Shown: positions 15,921-25,097, numbered from the stretch's first letter. The stretch: DNA of 64,000 nucleotides from Streptomyces sp. NBC_01237 (GCF_035917275.1 NZ_CP108508.1:7440001-7504000), one strand, 5' to 3'. Notes: generated from the sequence alone by a model not told the origin. A program made the numbers and translations.

Positions 15921-17170
15921 AACTGAGAGCACTCACGGCCGTGGTCGCGGCCCTCACCGTCACCCTCGTGGGATGCAGCGGGAAGGCCACCGAGGGGGAC
16001 GGCAACGAGAAGGACAAGAGCGGGGTCAAGACCGGTGAGGGGGTCACCTCCTCGAAGATCTCCCTCGGCGCCCTGACCGACATGACCGGGGTGTACGCCT
16101 CGCTGGGCAAGAGCGTCACCCAGGCCCAGCAGCTGTGGGTGAAGGAGACCAACGCCGCGGGCGGCATCTGTGACCGGAAGATCGAACTGACCGTCCGTGA
16201 CCACGGCTACGACCCGCAGAAGGCCATCGCCGCCTACACCGAACTGGAGCCGGAGGTACTGGGCTTCACCCAGTTCATCGGCTCCCCGTTCGTCGCCGCC
16301 GTCGAACAGCGCATCGACGGCCAGGACAAGGGGCTCGTCCTGCCGCAGGCCTGGTCGGCGAGTCTGCTCGGCTCGAAGTACGTACGGGTCATCGGCGCCA
16401 CGTACGACATCGAGACGATCAACCTGCTCGACTATCTGCTGACCGAGAAGCGCATCGCCAAGGGCGACAGGATCGGCCATGTCTACTTCGAGGGCGACTA
16501 CGGCGAGAACGCCCTGGCCGGCGCGAAGCACGCGGCGAAGGAACTGGGCCTCGGCGTGTTCGAGCAGAAGATCAAGCCGACCGACAACGACATGACCGCC
16601 CAGGTCGCCGCGCTCAAGCAGGCCGGTGTGAAGGCGGTCGTCGTGAGCGCGGGCCCGCGCCAGGCCGCCTCGCTCGTCGGTGTGGCGGCCGCCACCGGGT
16701 TCGACGTACCGGTCGTCGGCAACAACTCGGCCTTCGCACCGCAGCTGTTGAAGACCCAGGCGGGTCCCGCCCTGCTCAAGGACTACTACGTGGCGGCCTC
16801 CACCCTGCCGATCGGTGACCCGGGCGCCGGCCCGTCGAAGCTCGCCAAGGACTACGCGGCCCAGTACCCGAAGGACGGGCTCGACAACGGCGTCGTCGCC
16901 GGATACACGGCGGCGTCCGTCTACGGCGAGGCGCTGAAGAAGGCGTGCGAGTCCAAGGACCTCACCCGCGCGGGAATCGACAAGGCGCTGCTCACGATCA
17001 AGGGGTACGGGGCGGACTTCGGGATGTCGCACGACTTCTCGGACCCGGCGGCACCCTCCACCCGGCAGAGCGTCATCATGAAGCCCGACGCCGGGACTCC
17101 CGGCGGCCTGAAGGTGATCCGTCCGGCCGCGGTGGCCCCGGCCGCCGAGTCGTTCACGTCGAAGCCGTGA
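15917..17170 (+). CDS. livK: Substrate-binding lipoprotein of the branched-chain-type importer (LivK-like)
   Basis: 417 residues, ATGA overlap with livM. A lipoprotein signal with lipobox LVGC puts the lipid on C20. The mature protein is a type I periplasmic-binding fold of the ANF/LivK class (TDMTGVYASLGKSVTQAQQLW, DHGYDPQKAIAAYTEL). The ligand could be an amino acid, urea or amide; a PucR regulator next door would suit a nitrogen compound, but this is inference. Last gene of the operon; a terminator follows at 17354. Confidence 0.92.
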   Translation: MKLRALTAVVAALTVTLVGCSGKATEGDGNEKDKSGVKTGEGVTSSKISLGALTDMTGVYASLGKSVTQAQQLWVKETNAAGGICDRKIELTVRDHGYDPQKAIAAYTELEPEVLGFTQFIGSPFVAAVEQRIDGQDKGLVLPQAWSASLLGSKYVRVIGATYDIETINLLDYLLTEKRIAKGDRIGHVYFEGDYGENALAGAKHAAKELGLGVFEQKIKPTDNDMTAQVAALKQAGVKAVVVSAGPRQAASLVGVAAATGFDVPVVGNNSAFAPQLLKTQAGPALLKDYYVAASTLPIGDPGAGPSKLAKDYAAQYPKDGLDNGVVAGYTAASVYGEALKKACESKDLTRAGIDKALLTIKGYGADFGMSHDFSDPAAPSTRQSVIMKPDAGTPGGLKVIRPAAVAPAAESFTSKP

Positions 17171-17216
17171 CCGGCCGGTCCGTCGTATCGCAGCCGTGAC
17201 GCGCTGGGTCCTCCAG

Positions 17217-17270
17217 GTCGAAGCGGTCACCCACGTCGAAGCGGTCACCCACGTCGAAGCGGTCACCCCT
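17217..17270. repeat. 18-bp tandem repeat, three copies
   Basis: GTCGAAGCGGTCACCCAC is repeated head to tail at 17217-17234, 17235-17252 and 17253-17270, the last copy ending CCT. The end of livK (17157 on) has a related GTCGAAGCCGTGACC, so the array may have grown from the gene's 3' end. Confidence 0.85.
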
Positions 17271-17353
17271 GACGTACTGACCCCCTGACGCGCTGAACCC
17301 GCCCCGGCCCTGCTCCGATCCGATCGGGCGCCGAAGGACCCAGCCCATGACGA

Positions 17354-17399
17354 ACGCCCGAACGGGCCCGGCCGACCCCGGCCGGACCCGTTCGGGCGT
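17354..17399. terminator. Terminator of the livFGHMK operon
   Basis: Perfect 13-base-pair arms (ACGCCCGAACGGG at 17354-17366, its complement at 17387-17399) enclosing a second GGCCGG stem. It lies 184 bases past livK and could act in both directions, since the MFS remnant beyond it runs on the minus strand. Confidence 0.75.
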
Positions 17400-17403
17400 C
17401 CTC

Positions 17404-17586
17404 GTGCCACCGGGACCAGGGCGAGTCCTGGAGCGCTGTCTCCGAGCGTGAACTGGAGCCACCGGGGGAGCACCGCGACGATGCCGAACTCGCCGAGACC
17501 GATGAACAGAGTGGCGATGCCGCCGTTGTGGGACGAGGCGACGGAGAACAGCCGGACGTCCATCAGCGCCCGATCGAAGGACTCAT
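17404..17586 (-). pseudogene. Remnant of a drug-resistance MFS transporter (EmrB/QacA type)
   Basis: A minus-strand frame of about 60 codons reads as a piece from the middle of a 14-helix exporter: MDVRLFSVASSHNGGI, then LFIGLGEFGIVAVLPRWLQF and TLGDSAPGLALVPVA. This is the family's typical seventh-to-eighth-helix region (LGEFG...LPLWLQ...LGYSALQTGL). There is no start, no flanking family sequence, and the frame runs into the terminator. It is a relic of a deleted transporter. Confidence 0.7.
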
Positions 17587-17620
17587 GACGTGCGCCGCGG
17601 CCGACCGAGGCTCTCGGGCC

Positions 17621-17692
17621 GACGCGTCGGAGCGGTGCGGCGGGTCGGGGCGGTGCGACGCGTCGGGCCGGTGTGACGCGTCGAGGGAGTTG
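17621..17692. repeat. 18-bp imperfect tandem repeat, four copies
   Basis: Period 18: units start at 17621, 17639, 17657 and 17675, built on GACGCGTCGGGGCGGTGC. Three units keep the palindrome GACGCGTC. It sits at the broken edge of the MFS remnant. The rest of 17171-17833 holds no other feature I recognise. Confidence 0.75.
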
Positions 17693-17833
17693 CGTCCCCG
17701 GGGCAATGCGTCGGCCGTTTGGTCTGGACCTCATCGCGGTTGTGATGGTTAGCTCCATTTCGACCGGGCCCGTGTCCGGCCGACCGGGCCCTTCGCGCCC
17801 ACCACCCCTGCCGCAGCACTTCCGGAGCACCAC

Positions 17834-18607
17834 ATGTCCTCCCTGCCCATATCCGAACCACCCCCCTGGCGCACCGTCATCCTCTCGCCGCACTTCGACG
17901 ACGCCGTGCTGTCCCTGGCCGGACTGCTGCCCGAACTGCCGGGCCCCACCGCCGTCGTCACCGTCCACGGCGGAGCCCCGGACGCCGGCGTCCCGGCCTC
18001 CGGATGGGACGACCTCGGCGGCTTCTCCACCGGCGCGGAGGCCCACCGGGTCCGCCGGGCCGAGGACGCGCGGGCCTGCGCGCTGCTCGGCGTCGAGCAG
18101 GTGACGATCGACCATCCCGACGGCCCGTACGTCGAGGGCGGCCTCCAGCCCACCGCGCTGGACACCCTGCTGAGGAGCCTCGCCCCCGGCACCCGGGTCC
18201 TCACCCCGCTCGGCACCAACCAGCGCGACCACCGGGCCGTACGGCTGCGCGCCATGCGCGTCCTCGCCGAGACGGGAGCCCCCGCACCCTGGGTGTACGC
18301 CGACCTGCCGTACACCGGGCACCTGCCCGAGTGGGACACCGCGCAGGCGTGCGAGGCCCTGGCGGAGAGCGAGGCGTACGGCCTCGCGTACCAGGAGCTG
18401 CGGCGCGACCACCGTCTCACCGTCCGGCACGAACTGCGGCTGGACGACGACCGCTGGGCGGCGAAGCGGGAGGCGGTCCTGTGCCACGCCTCGCAGCTCG
18501 CCGCGCTCGTCCCCGGCCATGGCGACTTCCTGGTCCGGAACGGCCCGCTGCGCACCGAGCGGATCTGGAGCCTGGAACCCCTCGCCACCGCCGACACCTC
18601 CCGGTAG
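17834..18607 (+). CDS. PIG-L family deacetylase
   Basis: 257 residues. The zinc site motif is PHFDDAVLS (residues about 19-27; the usual form is PHPDDE), with a later HPDGPYVEGG and a THE-DHRAVR segment supplying the histidine ligand. PIG-L/LmbE enzymes remove N-acetyl groups from sugars, as in mycothiol synthesis (MshB), teicoplanin-type antibiotics or GPI precursors. The substitution of Glu by Ala in the first motif (DDAV rather than DDE) occurs in this subgroup. The substrate is unknown and neighbours do not help. Confidence 0.85.
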   Translation: MSSLPISEPPPWRTVILSPHFDDAVLSLAGLLPELPGPTAVVTVHGGAPDAGVPASGWDDLGGFSTGAEAHRVRRAEDARACALLGVEQVTIDHPDGPYVEGGLQPTALDTLLRSLAPGTRVLTPLGTNQRDHRAVRLRAMRVLAETGAPAPWVYADLPYTGHLPEWDTAQACEALAESEAYGLAYQELRRDHRLTVRHELRLDDDRWAAKREAVLCHASQLAALVPGHGDFLVRNGPLRTERIWSLEPLATADTSR

Positions 18608-18630
18608 CGAGCACACAGGCGTACGGCGGA

Positions 18631-18682
18631 CACACGTATGAGGGCCCGGATGCTGGGGAGCATCCGGGCCCTCATACGTGTG
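18631..18682. terminator. Bidirectional terminator with a perfect 24-bp stem
   Basis: Arms CACACGTATGAGGGCCCGGA... (18631-18654) and its exact complement (18659-18682) with a GGGG loop. It lies between the convergent PIG-L and pssA genes and should end both transcripts. Confidence 0.9.
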
Positions 18683-18696
18683 CCTGTGTCCTCTGG

Positions 18697-19560
18697 CTAC
18701 GGGAGCTGTGCCGCCCGTGCCTCGCGCCGGTTGTCGCGGAACGTGTTCACGCGCCGTGCCGTCGCGAAGAGCGGGATCACCGCACCCAGCACGACCTGGA
18801 GCGCGCAGCCGGTCTGGAGGAGCAGCTGACCGCCGGGGGCGTCGAAGGCCCAAGCGGCGAGCAGTCCCATCGCGGCCACGATCCAGCTGAGCATCGCCAC
18901 CGCGAGAACGCCCCGCGGCTTGGGGTACTCGACCCGGCTCACCATCAGCCACGCCACACCGATGATCGCGAGGAGCGTCGGTACGAAGGGCAGCTCCAGG
19001 AGCACGATCGAGACGACCGTCAGCGCTCCGAAGGGGCTCGGCATGCCCTGGAACATGCCGTCCTTCAGCGTCACGCAGGAGAATCTCGCCAGCCTGAGCA
19101 CCACCGCCAGCAGCACCACGATCGCCGCCAGTGCCGATACCCGCTGGTAGGCGTCGTCCGCGACCATTCCGTACACGAGCACGAAGTAGGCCGGGGCGAG
19201 CCCGAAGCTGATCAGGTCCGACAGGTTGTCCAGCTCGGCGCCCATGGGGGAGGAGCGCAGCTTGCGTGCCACGAGCCCGTCGAACAGGTCGAAGACCGCC
19301 GCCATGAGCATGAGGATGACCGCGGTGGCCGCCGAGTGCCGGGCCATACCGGACTCGTCGCTGCCCGTGAGGTGCGGGATGAGGATGCCCGTGGTGGTGA
19401 AGTACACCGCCATGAATCCGCACGTGGCGTTACCGAGGGTGAGGGTGTCCGCTATCGACAGCCGCATCGAGAGCGGCATGTCCTCCGTGCCGTCGGAGTC
19501 GCTCTCCTCGGCGCTCTGCGGCACCCAGCCTGTCTGTGTCTCTGGATCAATCACGGTCAA
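18697..19560 (-). CDS. pssA: CDP-diacylglycerol-serine O-phosphatidyltransferase
   Basis: 287 residues. The CDP-alcohol phosphotransferase signature D-x2-DG-x2-AR-x8-G-x3-D-x3-D is exact: D91, D94, G95, A98, R99, G107, D111, D115. About 30 acidic residues precede the first helix, then eight or so membrane helices. It makes phosphatidylserine from CDP-diacylglycerol and serine in the membrane. It overlaps psd by 14 bases and lies downstream of it in one operon, giving a complete phosphatidylethanolamine route. Confidence 0.94.
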   Translation of the reverse strand: MTVIDPETQTGWVPQSAEESDSDGTEDMPLSMRLSIADTLTLGNATCGFMAVYFTTTGILIPHLTGSDESGMARHSAATAVILMLMAAVFDLFDGLVARKLRSSPMGAELDNLSDLISFGLAPAYFVLVYGMVADDAYQRVSALAAIVVLLAVVLRLARFSCVTLKDGMFQGMPSPFGALTVVSIVLLELPFVPTLLAIIGVAWLMVSRVEYPKPRGVLAVAMLSWIVAAMGLLAAWAFDAPGGQLLLQTGCALQVVLGAVIPLFATARRVNTFRDNRREARAAQLP

Positions 19561-20194
19561 TTCGAGTCACCCCCGCGGTGGTGGCCTGGCCGACCTCGAC
19601 CGCGACATCGATACCTTCCGGAAGGTAGATGTCGACGCGCGAGCCGAAGCGGATCAGACCGATGCGCTCGCCCTGCTCCACCTTCGTACCCTGCGGGAGG
19701 TACGGCACGATACGACGGGCGACCGCTCCGGCGATCTGCACCATCTCGATGTCGCCGAGCTCGGTGTCGAAGTGCCAGACAACGCGCTCGTTGTTCTCGC
19801 TCTCCTTGTTGAACGCCGGAACGAAGCCGCCGGGAATGTGCTCGACGGACGTCACGGTGCCGGCCAGCGGCGCCCGGTTGACGTGGACATTCAGAGGGCT
19901 CATGAAGATCGCGACGCGGGTGCGCCCGTCCTTCCACGGCATGATGCTCTGCACCACACCGTCGGCCGGAGAGATGACCCGGCCCTCGGTGATCTCGCGC
20001 TCGGGGTCACGGAAGAACCAGAGCATGCCCGCCGCGAGCGCGGTGGTGGGCACGGCCACTGCTGCCCAGCGCCCGGACTTGCGGGCCCGGGCGAGGCTGA
20101 GAGCGGCGGTGGCGACGGTCGGCAGGAGCCACGGCGATGCTCCGCGTGCGATGCGGACCCCACCGCGTGATGCGGAGGTATGGCTGTCGGGCAT
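19547..20194 (-). CDS. psd: Phosphatidylserine decarboxylase proenzyme
   Basis: 215 residues from ATG 20194. Typical short-form PSD: WFFRDPEREI near residue 45-55, ISPADGVVQSI, IFMSPLNVHVNR and the self-cleavage site FGSR with G184-S185, whose serine becomes the pyruvoyl group. It converts phosphatidylserine to phosphatidylethanolamine. First gene of a two-gene unit with pssA. Confidence 0.94.
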   Translation of the reverse strand: MPDSHTSASRGGVRIARGASPWLLPTVATAALSLARARKSGRWAAVAVPTTALAAGMLWFFRDPEREITEGRVISPADGVVQSIMPWKDGRTRVAIFMSPLNVHVNRAPLAGTVTSVEHIPGGFVPAFNKESENNERVVWHFDTELGDIEMVQIAGAVARRIVPYLPQGTKVEQGERIGLIRFGSRVDIYLPEGIDVAVEVGQATTAGVTRIDRD

Positions 20195-20374
20195 GAATGA
20201 CCTTCGTAGCGGATGATGCCGCGCTGGCAACGGGGGACGGCGGCTTTCCGGCGATGCTATCGGTTGCGAGCCGCAACTGGGCAAGCCAGCAGCCGAGTCG
20301 GACAGCTCAGAGGCACCGGCCGAGGATGACAGGGTGTGATGTTCTTCGCGACTAAATCACCTCGAAAGGGACAA

Positions 20375-21580
20375 TCAACCCTGAAGTCGGTACTCCTCCA
20401 GGAGGCGGCGACCAATGATCATTTTCTGGATCTCGGCGGTACCTTCGCCGATCAGCAGCATCGGCGCCTCGCGGTAGAGGCGCTCGATCTCGTACTCCTT
20501 GGAGAAGCCGTAACCGCCGTGGATGCGGAAGGCGTCCTCGACGACTTCCTTGCAGTACTCGGAGGCGAGGTACTTCGCCATCCCTGCCTCCAGGTCGTTT
20601 CGTTCCCCGGAGTCCTTTTTGCGGGCCGCGTTTACCATCATTGCATGGGCGGCCTCGACCTTGGTGGCCATTTCGGCCAATTTAAACTGGATCGCCTGGT
20701 GCTGAGCGATGGGCTTTCCGAAGGTATGGCGCTGCTGGGCGTACGAAACACCCAGCTCGAATGCACGCTGTGCGACGCCGCAGCCACGCGCCGCCACATT
20801 TACCCGGCCGACCTCGACCCCGTCCATCATTTGGTAAAACCCCCGGCCGGTGGTGCCCCCCAGCACACGATTGGCCGGAATACGTAGCCCGTCCATGATC
20901 AGCTCGGTCGTGTCGACGCCCTTGTAGCCCATCTTGTCGATCTTCCCGGGGATGGTGAGGCCCGGACGGACCTCACCGAAGCCCGCCTCCTTCTCCACCA
21001 GGAAGGTCGTCATCGACTTGTGGGGCGCCGTCCCCTCGGGGTGTCCTTCGTCACTCCGGCACAGCACGGCCACCAGATTCGACGTGCCGCCGTTCGTGAG
21101 CCACATCTTCTGGCCGTTCAGGACGTACTCGTCGCCGTCCTTGACGCCCTTGGACGTGATGGCGGAAACGTCCGAGCCGAGCGCCGGCTCGGACATCGAG
21201 AACGCGCCCCGCACCTCGCCCAGCGCCATCCGCGGCAGGAACGTGTCCTTCTGCTCCTGTGTGCCGTGCTGCTTGAGCATGTACGCCACGATGAAATGGG
21301 TGTTGATGATTCCCGACACACTCATCCAGCCGCGGGCGATTTCCTCCACGCACAGCGCATAGGTGAGAAGCGACTCACCCAGCCCCCCGTACTCCTCGGG
21401 AATCATCAGCCCGAACAGGCCGAGTTCCTTGAGCCCCTCGACGATCTCGGTGGGGTACTCGTCGCGGTGCTCCAGCCGGGTCGCGACCGGAATGATCTCC
21501 TTGTCGACGAAATCCCGGACCGTGGCGAGGATTTCCTGCTGGATGTCGTTCAGACCGGCGGTCTGGGCGAGTCGCGTCAT
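20375..21580 (-). CDS. Acyl-CoA dehydrogenase, likely methylsuccinyl-CoA dehydrogenase of the ethylmalonyl-CoA pathway
   Basis: 401 residues, full-length acyl-CoA dehydrogenase: ACAD N-terminal helices, FSMSEPALGSDVSA (flavin loop), GQKMWLTNGG, and the C-terminal IHGGYGFSKEYEIERLYREA with TAEIQK. It is the last gene of the ccr-meaA-mcl-mch operon, 27 bases after mch. The pathway needs an enzyme oxidising (2S)-methylsuccinyl-CoA to mesaconyl-CoA, and this is the only candidate in the operon. It is shorter than the roughly 550-residue Rhodobacter Mcd, so the assignment rests on position. Confidence 0.85.
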   Translation of the reverse strand: MTRLAQTAGLNDIQQEILATVRDFVDKEIIPVATRLEHRDEYPTEIVEGLKELGLFGLMIPEEYGGLGESLLTYALCVEEIARGWMSVSGIINTHFIVAYMLKQHGTQEQKDTFLPRMALGEVRGAFSMSEPALGSDVSAITSKGVKDGDEYVLNGQKMWLTNGGTSNLVAVLCRSDEGHPEGTAPHKSMTTFLVEKEAGFGEVRPGLTIPGKIDKMGYKGVDTTELIMDGLRIPANRVLGGTTGRGFYQMMDGVEVGRVNVAARGCGVAQRAFELGVSYAQQRHTFGKPIAQHQAIQFKLAEMATKVEAAHAMMVNAARKKDSGERNDLEAGMAKYLASEYCKEVVEDAFRIHGGYGFSKEYEIERLYREAPMLLIGEGTAEIQKMIIGRRLLEEYRLQG

Positions 21581-21607
21581 GGCTGCTTCTCCTGTGGCTT
21601 CACACGG

Positions 21608-22111
21608 CTAGTTGGAAGGCGTCGGGCGGCCGGGCTGCTCGCCGCCGCGCTCCTTGATGTACGTCTCGGTGGGAACCATCACCTTGCGGCGGAACACGCA
21701 GACCACAGTGCCGTCCTGCTTGTATCCCCTGGTCTCCACGTACACGATTCCGCGGTCCGGGCGGGACTTCGACGGGGTCTTGTCCAGGACCGTGGTCTCG
21801 CCGTAGAGCGTGTCGCCGTGGAAGGTCGGCGCGATGTGCTTGAGCGATTCGACCTCCAGGTTGGCGATGGCCTTTCCGGAGACGTCCGGCACCGACATAC
21901 CGAGCAGCAGCGAGTAGATGTAGTTGCCGACGACGACGTTCTTCCCGAAATCGGTCGTGTTCTCGGCGTAGTTGCTGTCCATGTGCAGCGGATGGTGATT
22001 CATGGTCAGCAGGCAGAAGAGGTGGTCGTCGTATTCCGTGACCGTCTTTCCGGGCCAGTGCTTGTAGACGGCACCGACCTCGAACTCCTCAAAAGTGCGT
22101 CCGAACTGCAT
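21608..22111 (-). CDS. mch: MaoC-family dehydratase, likely mesaconyl-CoA hydratase
   Basis: 167 residues from ATG 22111, two bases past the mcl stop. Single hot-dog fold of MaoC type: FEEFEVGAVYKHWPGKTVTE, then the catalytic DDHLFCLLTMNHHPLHMD (D and H of the hydratase motif) and KNVVVGNYIYSLLLG. It should add water to mesaconyl-CoA to give beta-methylmalyl-CoA. The proteobacterial Mch is about twice as long (two hot-dogs); this one would act as a dimer. Confidence 0.87.
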   Translation of the reverse strand: MQFGRTFEEFEVGAVYKHWPGKTVTEYDDHLFCLLTMNHHPLHMDSNYAENTTDFGKNVVVGNYIYSLLLGMSVPDVSGKAIANLEVESLKHIAPTFHGDTLYGETTVLDKTPSKSRPDRGIVYVETRGYKQDGTVVCVFRRKVMVPTETYIKERGGEQPGRPTPSN

Positions 22112-22113
22112 GA

Positions 22114-23088
22114 TCAGGCCTCCGGCGCTTCGAACGTCGAGGTGCGCGGCATACCGGCCGCACGGCCCTTGCCCGCGATGACGAGCGCCATCTTGCGGCT
22201 GGCCTCGTCGATCATCTCGTCGCCGAGCATCGCCGAGCCCTTCTTGCCGCCGGCCTCGGAGGTGTACCAGTCGTAGGCGTCCAGGATCAGTTCGGCGTGG
22301 TCGTAGTCCTCCTGCGAGGGCGAGAACACCTCGTTGGCCGCGTCGACCTGGCCGGGGTGCAGTACCCACTTGCCGTCGAAGCCGAGAGCGGCGGCACGGC
22401 CCGCGACCTCGCGGTAGGCGTCCACGTCGCGGATCTGGAGGAAGGGGCCGTCGATCGCCTGGAGGTCGTGGGTACGGGCGGCCATCAGGATGCGCATCAG
22501 GATGTAGTGGTAGGCGTCCGCGCCGTAGCCGGGCGGCTGCTGGCCCACCACCAGGGTCTTCATGTTGATCGAGGCCATGAAGTCGGCCGGGCCGAAGATC
22601 AGTGTCTCCAGCCGGGGCGAGGCCGCGGCGATGTCGTCGATGTTCACCAGGCCCTTGGCGTTCTCGATCTGCGCCTCGATGCCGATCCGGCCGACCTCGA
22701 AGCCCATCGTCTTCTCGATCTGGGTCAGCAGGAGGTCCAGGGCCACGACCTGCTGGGCGTCCTGGACCTTCGGCAGCATGATGCAGTCGAGGTTCGGCCC
22801 GGCGCCCTCGACGACCGTGATGACGTCGCGGTACGTCCAGTGCGTCGTCCAGTCGTTGACCCGCACGACCCGGGTCTTGCCCGTCCAGTCACCCTTGTTG
22901 AGCGCGTCGACGATGTGGTGGCGGGCGCCCTCCTTGGCGAGCGGCGCGCAGGCGTCCTCCAGGTCCAGGAAGACCTGGTCGGCCGGGAGGCCCTGGGCCT
23001 TCTCCAGGAAGCGCGGGTTCGAGCCCGGCACGGCGAGACAGGAACGGCGCGGACGCAGACGGTTCACGGGCGTCGTGGGCGTGGTCAT
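22114..23088 (-). CDS. mcl: HpcH/HpaI-type lyase, likely beta-methylmalyl-CoA/malyl-CoA lyase
   Basis: 324 residues. CitE/Mcl-like TIM barrel: RRSCLAVPGSNPRFLEKA at the N-terminus, DLEDACAP (metal-site region), RVNDW, CIMLPKVQ, IEAQIENAKGLVNID with the metal-ligand glutamate, and GPADFMAS with the aspartate. The enzyme splits beta-methylmalyl-CoA to glyoxylate and propionyl-CoA. The start overlaps meaA by four bases. Confidence 0.9.
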   Translation of the reverse strand: MTTPTTPVNRLRPRRSCLAVPGSNPRFLEKAQGLPADQVFLDLEDACAPLAKEGARHHIVDALNKGDWTGKTRVVRVNDWTTHWTYRDVITVVEGAGPNLDCIMLPKVQDAQQVVALDLLLTQIEKTMGFEVGRIGIEAQIENAKGLVNIDDIAAASPRLETLIFGPADFMASINMKTLVVGQQPPGYGADAYHYILMRILMAARTHDLQAIDGPFLQIRDVDAYREVAGRAAALGFDGKWVLHPGQVDAANEVFSPSQEDYDHAELILDAYDWYTSEAGGKKGSAMLGDEMIDEASRKMALVIAGKGRAAGMPRTSTFEAPEA

Positions 23089-25097
23089 GCGGGGACCTCC
23101 AGAGGGTCGAGCTTGTTCGCTTTCCGGATCTCGTCGACGATACGGCCGATGATCTCCGTGATGCCGAAGTCCTTCGGGGTGAAGACGGCGGCGACACCGG
23201 CGCTGATCAGGGCGGCGGCGTCGGCGGGCGGAATGATGCCTCCCGCGATCACCGGGATGTCGGTCGCGCCGGCCTCGCGCAGCCGGTGGAGCACATCCGG
23301 AACCAGCTCGGCGTGCGAACCGGACAGGATGGACAGGCCGACGCAGTGCACGTCCTCGGCCAGGGCGGCGTCGACGATCTGCTCGGGGGTCAGCCTGATC
23401 CCCTGGTAGACCACTTCGAACCCGGCGTCACGGGCCCGTACGGCGATCTGTTCGGCGCCGTTGGAGTGCCCGTCCAGCCCCGGCTTGCCGACCAGCAGCC
23501 GCAGCCGCCCCACGCCGAGGTCGCCCGCAGTGCGGGTGACCTTCTCCCGGACGAGGGCGAGCGGGGTGCCCGCCTCGGCGGTGACGGCGACCGGCGCGGA
23601 CGAGACACCCGTCGGTGCCCGGAACTCGCCGAAGACGTCCCGCAGCGCCCAGGACCACTCGCCGGTCGTGACCCCCGCGCGGGCGCACTCCACGGTCGCT
23701 TCCATCATGTTCGCGGTGCCCGCCGCGGCCTTCTTCAGCGCGGCGAGCGCCTCGGTGGCGCGGGCCTCGTCCCGGTTGTCGCGCCACTGGTGCAGGGCGG
23801 CGACGACACGGGCCTCGTTCGCAGGGTCCACCGTCATGATCGCGCCGTCCAGGTCGGCGGTGAGCGGGTTGGGTTCGGTCGTCTCGTAGATGTTGACCCC
23901 GACGATCTTCTCCTCGCCGCCCTCGATCCGGGCCCGCCGCGCGGCGTGCGAGGAGACCAGCTCGGACTTGAGGTAGCCGGACTCGACGGCGGCCATCGCG
24001 CCGCCCATCCGCTGGATCCGGTCGATCTCCGCGAGCGACTCGGTGACCAGCGAGTCCACCTTGGCCTCGATGACATGCGAACCGGCGAAGATGTCCTCGT
24101 ACTCCAGCAGGTCGCTCTCATGGGCCAGGACCTGCTGGATGCGGAGCGACCACTGCTGGTCCCAGGGGCGCGGGAGCCCCAGCGCCTCGTTCCAGGCCGG
24201 CAGCTGGACGGCGCGGGCGCGGGCGTCCTTGGAGAGGGTGACGGCCAGCATCTCCAGGACGATGCGCTGGACGTTGTTCTCCGGCTGTGCCTCGGTCAGG
24301 CCGAGGGAGTTGACCTGGACGCCGTAGCGGAAGCGGCGCTGCCGGGGATCGGCGATGCCGTACCGCTCGCGGGTGACACGGTCCCAGATGCGGCCGAAGG
24401 CGCGCATCTTGCACATCTCCTCGATGAAGCGGACACCCGCGTTCACGAAGAAGGAGATGCGCGCGACGACGTCGCCGAACTTCTCCTCGGGCACCTGTCC
24501 GGAGTCGCGCACCGCGTCCAGCACCGCGATGGCGGTCGACATCGCGTAGGCGATCTCCTGGACGGGAGTGGCTCCCGCCTCCTGGAGGTGGTAGCTGCAG
24601 ATGTTGATCGGGTTCCACTTGGGGATGCGGCCGACCGTGTAGGTGATCATGTCGGTGGTCAGCCGCAGCGAGGGACCCGGCGGGAAGACATGGGTCCCGC
24701 GCGAGAGGTACTCCTTCACGATGTCGTTCTGCGTGGTGCCCTGGAGCTTGTCGGGGTCCGCGCCCTGCTCCTCCGCGACCACCTGATAGAGCGCCAGCAG
24801 CCACATCGCGGTCGCGTTGATGGTCATCGACGTGTTCATCTGCTCCAGCGGGATGTCCTGGAACAGCCGTCGCATGTCGCCGAGGTGGGAGACGGGCACA
24901 CCGACCCGGCCCACCTCGCCCCGGGCGAGGATGTGATCGGGGTCGTAGCCGGTCTGTGTCGGCAGGTCGAAGGCGACCGACAGACCCGTCTGGCCCTTGG
25001 CGAGGTTGCGCCGGTACAGCTCGTTGGACGCCTCGGCGGTCGAGTGACCGGCGTACGTCCGCATGAGCCAGGGCCTGTCCTTGTGACGCTCAGTCAT
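23085..25097 (-). CDS. meaA: MeaA-type B12-dependent ethylmalonyl-CoA mutase
   Basis: 670 residues. N-terminal TIM barrel of the methylmalonyl-CoA-mutase family (RPWLMRTYAGHSTAEASNEL, GLSVAFDLPTQTGYDPDH) and a C-terminal cobalamin domain with the base-off motif D542-x-H544-x-x-G547 in GLDGHSNG. One chain carries both, unlike two-subunit mutases. It isomerises (2R)-ethylmalonyl-CoA to methylsuccinyl-CoA and needs adenosylcobalamin. Position directly after ccr, nine bases away, supports ethylmalonyl rather than methylmalonyl specificity. Confidence 0.93.
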   Translation of the reverse strand: MTERHKDRPWLMRTYAGHSTAEASNELYRRNLAKGQTGLSVAFDLPTQTGYDPDHILARGEVGRVGVPVSHLGDMRRLFQDIPLEQMNTSMTINATAMWLLALYQVVAEEQGADPDKLQGTTQNDIVKEYLSRGTHVFPPGPSLRLTTDMITYTVGRIPKWNPINICSYHLQEAGATPVQEIAYAMSTAIAVLDAVRDSGQVPEEKFGDVVARISFFVNAGVRFIEEMCKMRAFGRIWDRVTRERYGIADPRQRRFRYGVQVNSLGLTEAQPENNVQRIVLEMLAVTLSKDARARAVQLPAWNEALGLPRPWDQQWSLRIQQVLAHESDLLEYEDIFAGSHVIEAKVDSLVTESLAEIDRIQRMGGAMAAVESGYLKSELVSSHAARRARIEGGEEKIVGVNIYETTEPNPLTADLDGAIMTVDPANEARVVAALHQWRDNRDEARATEALAALKKAAAGTANMMEATVECARAGVTTGEWSWALRDVFGEFRAPTGVSSAPVAVTAEAGTPLALVREKVTRTAGDLGVGRLRLLVGKPGLDGHSNGAEQIAVRARDAGFEVVYQGIRLTPEQIVDAALAEDVHCVGLSILSGSHAELVPDVLHRLREAGATDIPVIAGGIIPPADAAALISAGVAAVFTPKDFGITEIIGRIVDEIRKANKLDPLEVPA

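Noticed and set aside
15833..19423. Minus-strand frame of 1196 codons opposite livK and the PIG-L gene
   Set aside because: Shadow of livK and PIG-L; only the 60-codon MFS-like piece inside it (17404-17586) has protein character.
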